Positions 33,333-43,300 of a stretch of DNA of 64,000 nucleotides are shown here, piece after piece (positions within the stretch are counted from its first letter, which is position 1; each line of letters starts with the position of its first letter). Both the position numbers and the translations under genes were made by a program. The DNA is from Sphingobacteriales bacterium. GTDB taxonomy: Bacteria > Bacteroidota > Bacteroidia > Chitinophagales > JADIYW01. The DNA is taken from the NCBI GenBank assembly GCA_016699615.1, contig CP064984.1:2886001-2950000 (forward strand), read 5' to 3'. Below the pieces are notes generated by a model. The model had not been told where the DNA came from. It was given only the letters and a program-made list of their open reading frames with translations, and searched no databases.

Positions 33333-34510
33333 TTAATTTCTAAATGCTATTTTTTTAGTTTCAGGCAATGCCACATTAATACCATACCCACCACCATTTA
33401 ATATATTATAACCCCATGTATTTGTTGATGTTGCATTTGGTATTGTTATACCATCGCCATAGCCATTATTATTTAAGGTAATATTCATTCTGTTTGGTGC
33501 AGTTCCAGTATGGTCTGTTGTACCATCATTATACCAAGACCATGCTAAATATCCAATACTTTTATTATTTGCTTTGCTTAATAAATCAGCATAGCCAGTT
33601 GTAGAGCTACCATCTGGCAATATATTTCCCATCTCACCAATACAAATGGTAAGCCACTATTTACTATTGCATTTAATCTATTTATTGGATCTATACTTGG
33701 TTGATTGCTTTGCCAGTCCCATTTCCAATAGTAAGTATGAATACCAAATAACAAGTTATGTTGAGGATCAAAATCAATTAAATATTTTCCATTACTTACA
33801 CTTTGTCCATATGATGATGAAGTAAATATTTCTTCTCTATCTGCATAGCCATAAGCATCTATCATCAATGGAACATTAATGCCTTTGTTCCTTATAGCTG
33901 TAATAGCAGACTTATATGTATTGATAAATAAATTTATATCATTTTGTGAGTAGTTATTTTGATTGGTATTCCAATTTTGTCCCCATTCATTTGCAATATT
34001 TATGACTATATGTTTCTGATGTTTTTTAATAACAGCAATAATATCTGCTCTTGTCCAAAAATTAGTTATAATATTTTTGAATTGTGTTGAATCAGCCTTT
34101 CCAGTTAAATCATGTAACATGATGATAGGCAAAATACCTTTGTTTACATAGGTTGTAATAGCTCTATCTAAATCATTTGCAGTGTAGTAAGTTGTACCTG
34201 TTTGAGGTTCTGGACTTCCAGCAATATGTGTCCACCAAGCTAAACGAACAACATTAGCTTTTGTTGATGCTACAGCAGTGGCTACCTGTTCAATATCGTT
34301 ATCCCAACCTTCTTTAAATGCTGGCACATTAACACCACGAAGCATGACACTATTGCCATTGCTATCAGTAAGAAATCTGCCTTTTACTCTTAGTACAGAA
34401 TCTACAATTGGAGTTGGTGTTGGAATTCCACCATCAGGAATACAAGCTTGTGTTGAAACTAGTAAAACCATTACTGTAATAATTATTACTAAATGAATTA
34501 TTTTTTTCAT
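33333..34510 (-). pseudogene. GH5-family glycoside hydrolase lipoprotein, one single-base frameshift
   Basis: Signal peptide with lipobox (LLVSTQAC, Cys23), then 'VKGRFLTDSNGNSVMLRGVN', 'ANVVRLAWWTHIAG', 'ILPIIMLHDLTGKADS' and the acid/base Glu175 in 'IVINIANEWGQNW': a GH5 clan-A (beta/alpha)8 barrel. The frame breaks at ~33635 after 'SGLPFVL'. Adding one G (TTGGTGAG to TTGGGTGAG) gives 'LPFVLGEMGNILPDGSS', which supplies the missing nucleophile Glu, and joins the C-terminal part 'NKSIGYLAWSWYNDG' ending at 33333. The repaired protein is ~392 aa. Probable endo-beta-mannanase or cellulase attached to the cell surface. Divergent from the LytTR regulator, with which it shares an operator. The lesion is likely a consensus error. 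Confidence 0.85.
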
Positions 34511-34562
34511 AATATAATATTTTTGAATAAATTTAATTACTTAAATAGTCAATGGCAAGTAT

Positions 34563-34594
34563 TAATCGACGAACGACTAAAATAATCGACGAAT
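34563..34594. promoter_or_regulatory. Two-part direct repeat between the GH5 gene and the LytTR regulator
   Basis: TAATCGACGAAC (34563-34574) and TAATCGACGAAT (34583-34594), 20-base period, spacer GACTAAAA. It is 53 bases from the GH5 start and 46 from the regulator start, so it could serve both, including autoregulation. Confidence 0.65.
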
Positions 34595-34639
34595 GACAGA
34601 AAATAACAATCAATTTTATTATATTTGGTAAAACAAACT

Positions 34640-35362
34640 ATGGACACGACTATAAATGATAAAATAAATTGTATTGTCGTAGATGATAATTTTATTGATA
34701 GAAAAACTACATGTGCTTATTTAAAACAATATAATTTCATAAATATTGTTGGTGAATTTGAGTCTTCAATTGATGCATTACCAAAAATTAAAGAATTACA
34801 ACCATTTGGTGTTTTCTTAGATATTGATATGCCAGAAATGAATGGATTAGAACTAAGGAAGCATCTAACAATAGTTCCAGCATGTATATTTATTACAAGC
34901 TACCCAGAATATGCCTTAGAAAGTTTTGAAGTAGATGCTTTAGATTTTATGGTTAAGCCAATAAATAAAGATAGATTTGACAAAGCAATGCATAAGTTAT
35001 TAGAATATTATACGATTAAACAAAAAGCAGATTTACTAACGCACACTTTGGGCAATGAAAATATTATTATTAAGCAAGGTTCAGAACAGATAAAACTTCA
35101 ACTGCACCAAATTATATATTTGGAAGCCATGAAAGATTATACAGCAGTTGTAACTAATGAAAAAAAATATATGGTATTAGAAGTATTAGGTAATTTAATC
35201 AGAGAAAAAGCATTTGAAAGTTTTATACGCATCCACCGAAGTTTTGCGATACAAAAACATTATGTATCTAAAATCAACAACACTGAAATAGAATTGGTAA
35301 ATGCAAACACATTACCTATTGGCAGAAGTTATAAAGAAACTATTAGAGAATTATTCAATTAA
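34640..35362 (+). CDS. LytTR-family response regulator (orphan)
   Basis: 240 residues from ATG 34640; a TTG five codons earlier is also in frame but less likely. Receiver domain (~8-125): acidic pair in 'IVVDDNFID', phospho-acceptor Asp61 in 'VFLDIDMPEMNGLEL', and Lys in 'DFMVKPINKDRFDKAM'. LytTR DNA-binding domain (~140-240): 'GSEQIKLQLHQIIYLEAMKDYTAV', 'FIRIHRSFAIQKHYVSKI' and 'TLPIGRSYKETI'. In this phylum such regulators are normally driven by LytS/YehU-type histidine kinases; none is adjacent. The two-part direct repeats upstream of the array genes and of this gene itself make it the likely regulator of the array. Confidence 0.93.
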   Translation: MDTTINDKINCIVVDDNFIDRKTTCAYLKQYNFINIVGEFESSIDALPKIKELQPFGVFLDIDMPEMNGLELRKHLTIVPACIFITSYPEYALESFEVDALDFMVKPINKDRFDKAMHKLLEYYTIKQKADLLTHTLGNENIIIKQGSEQIKLQLHQIIYLEAMKDYTAVVTNEKKYMVLEVLGNLIREKAFESFIRIHRSFAIQKHYVSKINNTEIELVNANTLPIGRSYKETIRELFN

Positions 35363-35377
35363 TAATTTATACAATAA

Positions 35378-35839
35378 TTACAAATCTAAACTAATTCGAT
35401 AAGTATAAAAATCGATTTCCGGTTCTACTTTTTTAAATCCAATTTGCTCATATAAACGCTGCGCTATAAAATTATCTACGGCAGTAGAAAGTTCTACAAA
35501 CTTTGCACCATTTTGTAATGCAAAGTCCATTGCATGCCTTATTAGTTTTTCTCCAATACCCATTTTCCTATATTCTACTTCAACATATAAATCGTTAAGA
35601 ATCCAATTTTTAATTACTCTGGCTGATGAATATTTAGGATAAAGTTGTGTAAATCCAATCGCTTGATTTGTTGAGTCATCAATAGCAACAAATATGACAG
35701 ATTCATTATTATCTAGTCTATCTTGGATAAATTTTCTAGCAATATCAATGTCTGATGTTTGTTTATAGAACACTCTATATTTATTAAATAAATCAAAAAC
35801 TAAATTACCTTGAGTATTATCTATTTTAATTATTGTCAT
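35378..35839 (-). CDS. GNAT-family N-acetyltransferase
   Basis: 153 residues. The acetyl-CoA-binding strand-helix 'LNDLYVEVEYRKMGIGEKLIRHAM' has the R-x-x-G-x-G/A pattern (RKMGIG), followed by 'GAKFVELSTAVDNFIAQRLYEQIGFKKV', the usual final GNAT motif. The substrate is unknown (amino group of a small molecule or protein N-terminus). It ends 15 bases from the LytTR gene (convergent) and follows the beta-helix gene by 3 bases on the same strand. Confidence 0.9.
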   Translation of the reverse strand: MTIIKIDNTQGNLVFDLFNKYRVFYKQTSDIDIARKFIQDRLDNNESVIFVAIDDSTNQAIGFTQLYPKYSSARVIKNWILNDLYVEVEYRKMGIGEKLIRHAMDFALQNGAKFVELSTAVDNFIAQRLYEQIGFKKVEPEIDFYTYRISLDL

Positions 35840-35842
35840 GTT

Positions 35843-37108
35843 TTATTCTATCTTTTCTTTTTGTGCATTTTTTCCATTTGCAGAAATTTGACCGCCTATT
35901 GTTAATGTACCAGGATTCCCACCTTGTTCAACAATATAAGAAATAACATTATCGCCAAAAGTTTGTACATTACCATTTATAGTAATACTTTTTGCCTCGC
36001 CACCATTTTTTATACTTAATGCATATGCAGGTAAATCAAAATAGACACCTTTTACTAATGAACTACCAATAGAACCATGAGTAGTTACATTTCCATGTAC
36101 TGTTAATGTACCAATTGGTTTACTTATTTGAATACCAACAGAACCATCTCCAAATGTTTCTATAGATTGAAAAGAAATATTATCTACTGTACCATCATAT
36201 TGATTATAACCTCTAGCACCTAAACCGTATGTTTGCAAAGGTGCATTTACTGTAAAGTTTTTTACAATTCCAAAGTTTACAAAACCCACACCACTTGGTC
36301 CATAAGAAATTACAGGTGCATTGCTTGTCCAATTATCTACACTTCCCCAAACATCTAAAACCATATCATTCACACCATAAGTAATTACTTCGCCATCTGT
36401 TATTACTTCTTTAGCATGTGCCCCGTACAGCACAAACACACCTGCAGTTATGTAATCTGCCACGCCAAGAGGAATCTTTCCATTAGAATAAACAGCTTTG
36501 GTATGTAATGTTGAAATTTCAGTTCTTCCACCATGGTCGCCAAAACCAGAAACGAAAACACCGCAACCAGAAACAGGAGCATTTTTTCTACCAATGCTTA
36601 AATTTTTTATTGATACAGAAACAAGGCTATTTATATCTGGATTTATATTGTATATAGTCAATGCACCTTGAAGAACATTTACACCATATTTTTGAGGTTG
36701 TTCTAAATAATGTCTCACATCAGCAGAATGAATATCTACATTATCAATTACAATATTTGTTTTTTCAACGCCAACTCTTGTAATAATAGATACTTGTCCT
36801 TTCACTAATAAATCTTGAAATAAAAAAGTACCCAAATCCGATTTCACTGTTGTATTAAAAATAGCTTTATGATTTGTTGGAGTATCAATATTTAGATTTT
36901 TAATCGAATTGTTTGCACTTACACCAATTCCATCAGAATGCTGAAATGAAAGTAAAGGCAGTTCATTATTTTCTTGAGCTTGCCCACTTATATTTACGCC
37001 TTCAGGCAATAATATTGGATAATTACACAATATACTTCTTGTAATTGTAATAGTTTTTTCTCCATTCTGAATAGCAGCAACAAGGTTATTAAAAGTTTTT
37101 ATTTCCAT
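35843..37108 (-). CDS. Right-handed beta-helix-like protein of unknown function
   Basis: 421 residues with no signal peptide, rich in Gly, Val, Ile and Asn. From ~40 to 410 it shows ~20-residue turns of the kind seen in parallel beta-helices (e.g. 'KNFTVNAPLQTYGLGARGY', 'GTLTVHGNVTTHGSIG', 'KSITINGNVQTFGDNVIS', 'GTLTIGGQISANGKN'), several ending in the pattern T-x-G/N-x-V-x-T-x-G. The N-terminal stretch 'FNNLVAAIQNGEKTITITRSILCN' resembles the start of pectin-lyase-fold proteins. No catalytic residues are evident. Cytoplasmic location without signal is unusual for this fold. Upstream of the GNAT gene, 3 bases apart, so co-transcribed. Confidence 0.65.
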   Translation of the reverse strand: MEIKTFNNLVAAIQNGEKTITITRSILCNYPILLPEGVNISGQAQENNELPLLSFQHSDGIGVSANNSIKNLNIDTPTNHKAIFNTTVKSDLGTFLFQDLLVKGQVSIITRVGVEKTNIVIDNVDIHSADVRHYLEQPQKYGVNVLQGALTIYNINPDINSLVSVSIKNLSIGRKNAPVSGCGVFVSGFGDHGGRTEISTLHTKAVYSNGKIPLGVADYITAGVFVLYGAHAKEVITDGEVITYGVNDMVLDVWGSVDNWTSNAPVISYGPSGVGFVNFGIVKNFTVNAPLQTYGLGARGYNQYDGTVDNISFQSIETFGDGSVGIQISKPIGTLTVHGNVTTHGSIGSSLVKGVYFDLPAYALSIKNGGEAKSITINGNVQTFGDNVISYIVEQGGNPGTLTIGGQISANGKNAQKEKIE

Positions 37109-37221
37109 AATTTAATTATTTATTATTATATATTTTTTATACATAAATTAATATCAGTATATTTATCCAAAAATACACAAGAGATTCTTAAATGTCAATA
37201 AAATTCAAAGATAAAATAAAA

Positions 37222-37244
37222 AAAGGCACTCTTAGAGTGCCTTT
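37222..37244 (-). terminator. Terminator of tRNA-Cys
   Basis: Stem AAAGGCACTCT / AGAGTGCCTTT (37222-37232 with 37234-37244), then on the minus strand a run of T (TTTTTTTATTTTATC), directly after the tRNA 3' end. Confidence 0.9.
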
Positions 37245-37245
37245 G

Positions 37246-37316
37246 AGGTCGGTGGCGGATTCGAACCGCCGTACGAGCTTTTGCAGAGCTCTGCCTAGCC
37301 TCTCGGCCAACCGACC
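37246..37316 (-). tRNA. tRNA-Cys (anticodon GCA)
   Basis: 71 nt on the minus strand. Acceptor GGTCGGT (37310-37316) pairs with ACCGACC (37247-37253); discriminator U (plus-strand A at 37246), the known identity element of tRNA-Cys. Anticodon stem-loop AGCTC-TGCAAAA-GCT gives GCA. CCA not encoded. Confidence 0.95.
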
Positions 37317-37334
37317 ATTTTGCTAAATGGAATG

Positions 37335-37364
37335 CAAATATACATCTTTTTTTATTCCTACAAA
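37335..37364 (-). promoter_or_regulatory. Bacteroidota-type promoter of tRNA-Cys
   Basis: Minus strand: TTTG (37361-37364), 18 bases, TATATTTG (37335-37342), 18 bases before the tRNA 5' end. Agrees with the TTTG / TAnnTTTG consensus. The -33 box overlaps the 3' edge of the region just before the folB stop. Confidence 0.75.
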
Positions 37365-37372
37365 AAATATTT

Positions 37373-37729
37373 TTACATTTCTATTATTACAATTGCATTA
37401 TTAATATTTCCAACAATTGGTGGATGCATTTTCTTTATTTGAACTTTTATAGTATTTTCTTGTGAAATTTGTCTTTTTAACTCAAGAATTATTCTTTCAG
37501 CCAAATGTTCAATCAATTTCACCGTTTGTTCCATTTCCTTTTGTACAGCATTATAAATCAACTCATAATTTATAGTATTATTCAAGTTATCTTTGTTATA
37601 TTCATTTGATTTTGTGCTAATATATACATCTACAATAAAAGTAGTTCCTATCTTTTGCTCTTCAGTATAAAAACCATGATATGCAAAAAATTCCATTCCT
37701 TCTAATCCAATAGTTTGTTTTTTTTCCAT
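37373..37729 (-). CDS. folB: Dihydroneopterin aldolase
   Basis: 118 residues from 'MEKKQTIGLEGMEFFAYHG' (ATG 37727-37729); nine further in-frame codons upstream (to 37753) are less family-like. Catalyses 7,8-dihydroneopterin to 6-hydroxymethyl-dihydropterin plus glycolaldehyde in folate synthesis. Conserved 'GMEFFAYHGFYTEEQ' (substrate-binding Glu/His), 'TINYELIYNAVQ', 'LIEHLAERI' and 'IKKMHPPIVG' with the catalytic Lys region. Normal length ~120. Divergent from the glutaryl-CoA dehydrogenase gene with only 29 bases between start codons. Confidence 0.92.
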   Translation of the reverse strand: MEKKQTIGLEGMEFFAYHGFYTEEQKIGTTFIVDVYISTKSNEYNKDNLNNTINYELIYNAVQKEMEQTVKLIEHLAERIILELKRQISQENTIKVQIKKMHPPIVGNINNAIVIIEM

Positions 37730-37758
37730 AATTTGCACACAGCAAATGTACATTAAAA

Positions 37759-38945
37759 ATGAGTAATACTTTTATCAATTCTTACAGAAATTTTGATTAT
37801 TTACAACTAGATGACTTTTTATCTAATGAACAAATCCTAATAAGAAACAGTGTTCAACAATTTGTAAATAAAGAAATACTACCAATTATTGATGATTGCG
37901 CTCAGAATAATATGTTTCCAAAGCAACTACTAACATCATTAAGCGAGCATTTCGCATTTGGTGCTATGATACCAAAAAAATATGGTGGTGCAGAATTAGA
38001 TGCAATAAGTTATGGAATTATAATGCAAGAATTAGAACGTGGTGATTCAGCAATAAGAAGTTGTGCAAGTGTACAAAGCTCATTAGTCATGTATCCAATC
38101 TTTCAATTTGGGTCAGAAGAACAAAAAGAAAAATTTCTACCCAAATTAGCCAAAGCAGAACTAATTGGTTGTTTTGGGCTAACAGAACCAAATCATGGAA
38201 GCGATCCAGCAAGCATGGAAACAAGATTAATAAAAAATGGCGATAAATATATTCTAAATGGTACAAAAATGTGGATTACAAATGCACCAATTGCTGATAT
38301 TGCAATTGTTTGGGCTAAGAATGAAAACAATCATGTGGTTGGTTGTATTGTAGAAAAAGGTATGCAAGGATTTTCAACAAATGAAATAAAAAAAAATGGA
38401 GTTTAAGAGCATCAATTACTGGAGAATTAATTTTTGATAATATAGAACTAGATGAAAAAAATATACTACCATTGGCAAAAGGATTAAAAGCACCATTAAG
38501 TTGTCTATCATCAGCAAGATATGGAATATCTTGGGGTGCATTAGGTGCTACCATGGATTGTATACACACTGCAATTGAATATAGTAAACAAAGAAAACAA
38601 TTTGGAAAACCATTAGCAAAATTTCAATTAACACAAAAGAAATTAGCAGAATTATATACTGAATTAGTTAAAGCTCAATTATTAGCATTAAGAGTTGGAC
38701 AATTGTATAACGAAAAAAAAGTTACACCAGCACAAATATCAATGGCAAAAAGAAACAATGTTGAGTTGGCAATTAGAACAGCAAGAGAATGTAGACAAAT
38801 TTGTGGAGCAATGGGTATTTTAGGTGATTTTCCATTCATGCGCCATGCTATGAATTTAGAAAGTGTAATTACATATGAAGGCACGCATGAAGTGCATTTA
38901 CTCATTACTGGAATGGACATTACTGGCGAAAATGCTTTTGAATAA
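37759..38945 (+). pseudogene. Glutaryl-CoA dehydrogenase-like acyl-CoA dehydrogenase, one frameshift
   Basis: FAD-dependent acyl-CoA dehydrogenase. 'ALGxx'-style middle domain 'GCFGLTEPNHGSDPASMETR' and 'YILNGTKMWITNAPIADI' point to the glutaryl-CoA dehydrogenase branch (GSDP..METR), as does the end 'ICGAMGILGDFPFMRHAMN' and 'ESVITYEGTHEVHLLITG' with the catalytic base Glu in TYEGTHE. The frame is lost at 38390-38400 in a run of nine A; ten A would read 'EIKKKWSLRASITGELIF' and continue to 38945. The repaired protein is 395 aa, family length. This enzyme acts in lysine/tryptophan breakdown (glutaryl-CoA to crotonyl-CoA). The homopolymer lesion is probably a base-count error. Confidence 0.9.
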
Positions 38946-39054
38946 CTCATTATCATTAACTGTAATTTGGTATAATTTTAGATATTAACATAGTTACAAT
39001 AAATTAATTGCAATAATTAAAAAAAACTTTAGATTTTTGTTTCGTATAAATATA

Positions 39055-42007
39055 ATGACGAATATGAAGAATTTAATGAACGTATTTATAATTGCATTTT
39101 TTTTCATGCAAATTGCGAATATAAATGCTCAAGTTGTACAAAGAAAATCAGATAAAGAATTCACAATAAGTGGAATTGTAATTGACAAAGAAGCTAATGA
39201 AGAACAAATCGGTGTAAATATTTATGTAGAATCTGATAAAATGAAAGGCACAATCTCAGATTTTGATGGCACTTTCTCATTAAAAGCAAACGAAGGTGAT
39301 ATAATCATTTTCAAATATGTAGGATATCAAGATTACAGACACACTGTAACCAAAGATGAAGAAAATCTAAAAGTTATATTACAAACAGAAGCATTACAAC
39401 TAAATACAGTTGTAATTTCAGCATCACGTAGAAAAGAAAAAATATTGGATGCACCAGCATCAATTACAACAATAGATGCAAGTTCCATTCAGAAAAAACA
39501 GGAACTGATATGGGCGATCATCTAAAAAATATTTCTGGTGTATACATGCAAAAAACAGGAATAAATAGTGGTACACCATCTATTCGTGGTTTTAGTGGAT
39601 ACTTTACATCTGATGTACTTTCATTAAGTGACTATAGAGTGGCTAAATTACCAAATACAGGTCTTACACAATATCAAATGCTTACAGGTGGCGATGATGA
39701 TATAGATAGAATTGAAGTACTAAGAGGACCAGCAGCAGCACTTTATGGACCAAATGCTAATAATGGTGTAATACACTTTATCTCAAAATCTCCGATAGAT
39801 GCTCAAAAGATGAAAGTCTATACAAGCATTGGATTTAGACAAAAAATCAAAGGACAAATTTATATGCAAGGTGATGATACACCAAGATACGATGAAGACG
39901 ATTTGTTTAAAAGAGGTATGTACACTGTTGGATTATTTATTGCAGATACAATTGCAAATAAAAATCCAAAAGTAAAATTAGGCTATAAACTATCTACAAA
40001 ATATTTCAGAGCATTAGATTGGAAATACGACGATCCAGGTGATCCATCAGAAGTTATTCAATTTAGAGCATCTAGTGATAGTGTATATTATTATAGAGCA
40101 GATGGAACTATTGACCCAAATGGGAAAGGAGAGAAGGTAAATAATGAGCGTGATGAGCAAATCAATAATGGTTCTGTAGATGGCAGATTTGACATTAGAA
40201 TAAAAGATGATATTAATATCGTATTTAATGGTGGATTTACAATATCAAATGGATTAATAACAAGTCCAGTTGGTGCATTTCAAAACAAAGGATGGAGATA
40301 TTACTATGCACAAACACGTTTTAGTTGGAAAGATTTCTTTGCACAATTTTACGTTAATGGAAATAACTCAAATAAAACAATTGTAGTTCCAGCTGGTGGA
40401 CAATATATTGATAAATCTAAGATGTATGCATTACAACTACAACATGCATCTACATTTTTAAAGAGAATATTTTTAGTATATGGTTTTGATGCATTTTGGA
40501 CTAGACCAGAAACTGAAGGAACTATAAATGGGAAAAATGAAGACAAAGACAATATAGATGAATATGGTATTTATTTTCAAGGCGATTATAAATTGCACCC
40601 ACGTTTTAATATAGTTGTAGCATCAAGATTAGATTATAACACAGTCAATAAAAAAGTAATATTTTCACCTAAAGTTGCCATTGCTTACAAACCAGGTACT
40701 GGACAAAATTTAAGATTCACATTCAACAGAGCATTCAAAACACCAGCATCAGCAGCATATTTCGTAGATGCAAAACAAGCTGAAATTCCAGTTGGAATTG
40801 AAGTAAGAAACGTAGGTACACCAAGAGATGGTTTTCAATACAGTTTTGCAAACAATCCAGCATACAACAATCAATTATTACCACAATTTAGGTCACCTTA
40901 TGCATCAGACAATAATGCATATTACAATGTTGGTGATGGAAGTATAAACAATGCCGCTTGGACAGGAATAAAAAATGCCATAAAAAGTCAATTCCTAGTA
41001 CAATTTGGGTTCGATCCAAATAGTCCATTATCTGGCGTTGCAGATTTATTAATCAATGCATTAGCACCAGCTACTATTCCAGATTCTATTGGACACAAAG
41101 TTAAATCATTAAATACAACAACTCAAAGATTTGTTGAAAATAACAATTGGGTAAAAACAAAAGATATTCCAGGATTAAAACCTACAATTACACACAGTTA
41201 TGAGTTAGGTTACAAGGGATTACTATTTAAAATCTTAGGACTTTCATTAGATGTGTATAGAACTGATTATAAAAACTATGTTGCACCAGTTACAATGACA
41301 ACACCAACAGTACAGTTTAATTCAAATCAATTATTATCAGTTGTTGGTCCACAAATCTTACAAAATTATAATGACCCAGCTAACGAAATTATAAAAGTTG
41401 CTCTAGATGCTGTACTAGACAAAGATCCAACACTAGGCGGAAATAACAATGGAACAGGAAGCGATGAATTATTGAGTTTATTCCAAGAAGCATTAGATAA
41501 CTTACCTATTGGTGTAATTACGCCAATGCAAGCAAACAGACCAGATATGTTATTGATAACTAGAAATATTGGTGATGTAACATTCTATGGTTTAGACTTT
41601 GGAGCAAATCTATATTTAGCAAAAAATCTTGTTTTATCTACAAATTATTCTTGGGTAAGTAAAGATTCTATTCCAATTGATGATGCAATTTTCAACTTTA
41701 TTGCATTAAACGCACCAAAACACAAATTCAATGTAGGAATTAATTACAGTATTGAAAAATTGGATTAAGCTTTGGAACTAGATTTCAGTGGAATTCGGGT
41801 TTTCCAGTAAATTCAGGAAACTTCATTGGATATCAGAAAGCCACACATGATATGGATTTAGATATATCTTATACACCTAAATTTTGGAAAGATAAATTCA
41901 ATGTAACAGTATCAATACAAAATTTATATAGTAATAAACAACAAAGAATGATAGGGTCACCAGTTATTGGAACAACAGGACTGATGCGCTTGTCATACAC
42001 AATGTAA
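39055..42007 (+). pseudogene. TonB-dependent outer-membrane receptor, two single-base frameshifts
   Basis: Signal peptide (NVFIIAFFFMQIANINAQ), carboxypeptidase-regulatory-like domain (~40-120, 'TISGIVIDKEANEEQIGVNIYVES'), plug (~135-250, 'GDDDIDRIEVLRGPAAALYGPNANNGVI') and a long barrel. First lesion at 39497: six A where seven restore 'IQKKTGTDMGDHLKNISGVYM'. Second at 41762: GG where GGG restores 'EKLGLSFGTRFQWNSGFPVN', continuing to 'MRLSYTM' at TAA 42005-42007. Repaired ~984 residues, typical. No SusD-like partner follows, so a siderophore, cobalamin or other small-ligand receptor is more likely than a glycan system; the ligand is unknown. Confidence 0.88.
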
Positions 42008-42128
42008 TTATATCAAATTACAAAGACTTTACTTTTGTAATAATTATTAAAATTAGTTAAAATTTATTGCGATTTTATTATAAAAATCGAAGTTATAATA
42101 TTATTTTCGTCAAAAATTATTTAAAATA

Positions 42129-43232
42129 ATGATAGTTTCAGTTCCTAAAGAAACCAAATTTAAAGAAAATAGAGTTGCAATCACTCCAGCTATTGCCAAA
42201 GATTTAATAGCAAAAGGTTTTAAAGTATTAGTAGAAACAGATGCAGGCTTAAAATCATTCTTTTCCAATGAAGCATATAAAGAAGTTGGTGCAGAATTAG
42301 TTGACGCAACTGCTTGTTACTCAAGTGCAGATATTGTATTAAAAGTTAATGCACCAATTGCATCAGAAATTGCACAAATGAAAAAAGGTGCAGTACTAAT
42401 ATCTTTTATGTGGGCAGGCACAAATCCAGAATTAGTAGAATCTTGTGTACAAGCAGGCATTTCAGCATTTTCTATGGATGCTGTTCCACGTATTTCAAGA
42501 GCTCAAAAAATGGATGCATTATCATCACAAGCAAACTTAGCTGGATATAAAGCAGTTTTACTTTGTGCAAATGAGTTAGGTAAAATATTACCAATGATGA
42601 CAACAGCAGCTGGTACACTTAAACCATCAAAAGTTGTAATATTTGGCGCTGGTGTTGCTGGTCTACAAGCAATTGCAACTGCAAAAAGATTAGGTGCAAT
42701 TGTAGAAGTATCAGATATCAGACCAGAAACAAAAGAACAAGTAGAATCATTAGGTGGAAAATTTATCGAAGTAAAAGGAGATGATACCATCAAAATGGAA
42801 GGTGGATATGTAAAAGGTGTATCTGAAGAATTTTTGAAAAAACAACAAGAATTAGTTGGGAAACACGTTGCAGAAGCAGATATCGTAATTACTACAGCAT
42901 TAATACCAGGAAGAAAAGCACCAGTTTTAGTTACTGAAGACATGATTAAATCAATGAAATTTGGTTCTGTAATTTTAGATATGGCAGTTGAACAAGGTGG
43001 GAATGTAGTTGGTAGTAAACTAAATGAAAATGTAAATATTAATGGAATAACTATTATTGGAGAAAGCAACATACCATCATTATTACCAATGAATGCAAGT
43101 GATTTATATGCGAAAAACATCCAAACATTACTATATCACTTAGCAAGTTCTGAAGGCTTCAAATGGGAAATGGATGAAGAAATCACAAAAGGCTCATTAA
43201 TTGCTCACGAAGGAAAAAATATGAAATCATAA
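42129..43232 (+). CDS. pntAA: NAD(P) transhydrogenase subunit alpha, part 1 (NAD(H)-binding)
   Basis: 367 residues. N-terminal alanine-dehydrogenase-like domain beginning 'VSVPKETKFKENRVAITPA' and the NAD-binding Rossmann motif 'KVVIFGAGVAGLQAIATAKRLGAIVEVSDIRP'. This is domain I of the proton-translocating Re/Si-specific transhydrogenase, which transfers hydride between NADH and NADP+. The three-subunit arrangement (this, the 100-residue membrane subunit, and the beta subunit) is the split form typical of Bacteroidota. Followed by pntAB after 68 bases. Confidence 0.95.
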   Translation: MIVSVPKETKFKENRVAITPAIAKDLIAKGFKVLVETDAGLKSFFSNEAYKEVGAELVDATACYSSADIVLKVNAPIASEIAQMKKGAVLISFMWAGTNPELVESCVQAGISAFSMDAVPRISRAQKMDALSSQANLAGYKAVLLCANELGKILPMMTTAAGTLKPSKVVIFGAGVAGLQAIATAKRLGAIVEVSDIRPETKEQVESLGGKFIEVKGDDTIKMEGGYVKGVSEEFLKKQQELVGKHVAEADIVITTALIPGRKAPVLVTEDMIKSMKFGSVILDMAVEQGGNVVGSKLNENVNINGITIIGESNIPSLLPMNASDLYAKNIQTLLYHLASSEGFKWEMDEEITKGSLIAHEGKNMKS

Positions 43233-43300
43233 TTAAAGTGATTTAATAATTCATACATTGTTAAATTGCTTCATTAATACATTACTAAATTATAATCAAT

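Noticed and set aside
29123..34594. CRISPR-like repeats
   Set aside because: The repeated unit is only 12 bases, occurs in pairs, and lies in separate intergenic regions hundreds to thousands of bases apart. No spacer array or cas gene is present.
42503..43120. 205-codon minus-strand frame antisense to pntAA
   Set aside because: Shadow of a highly conserved gene; no domain and no signal.
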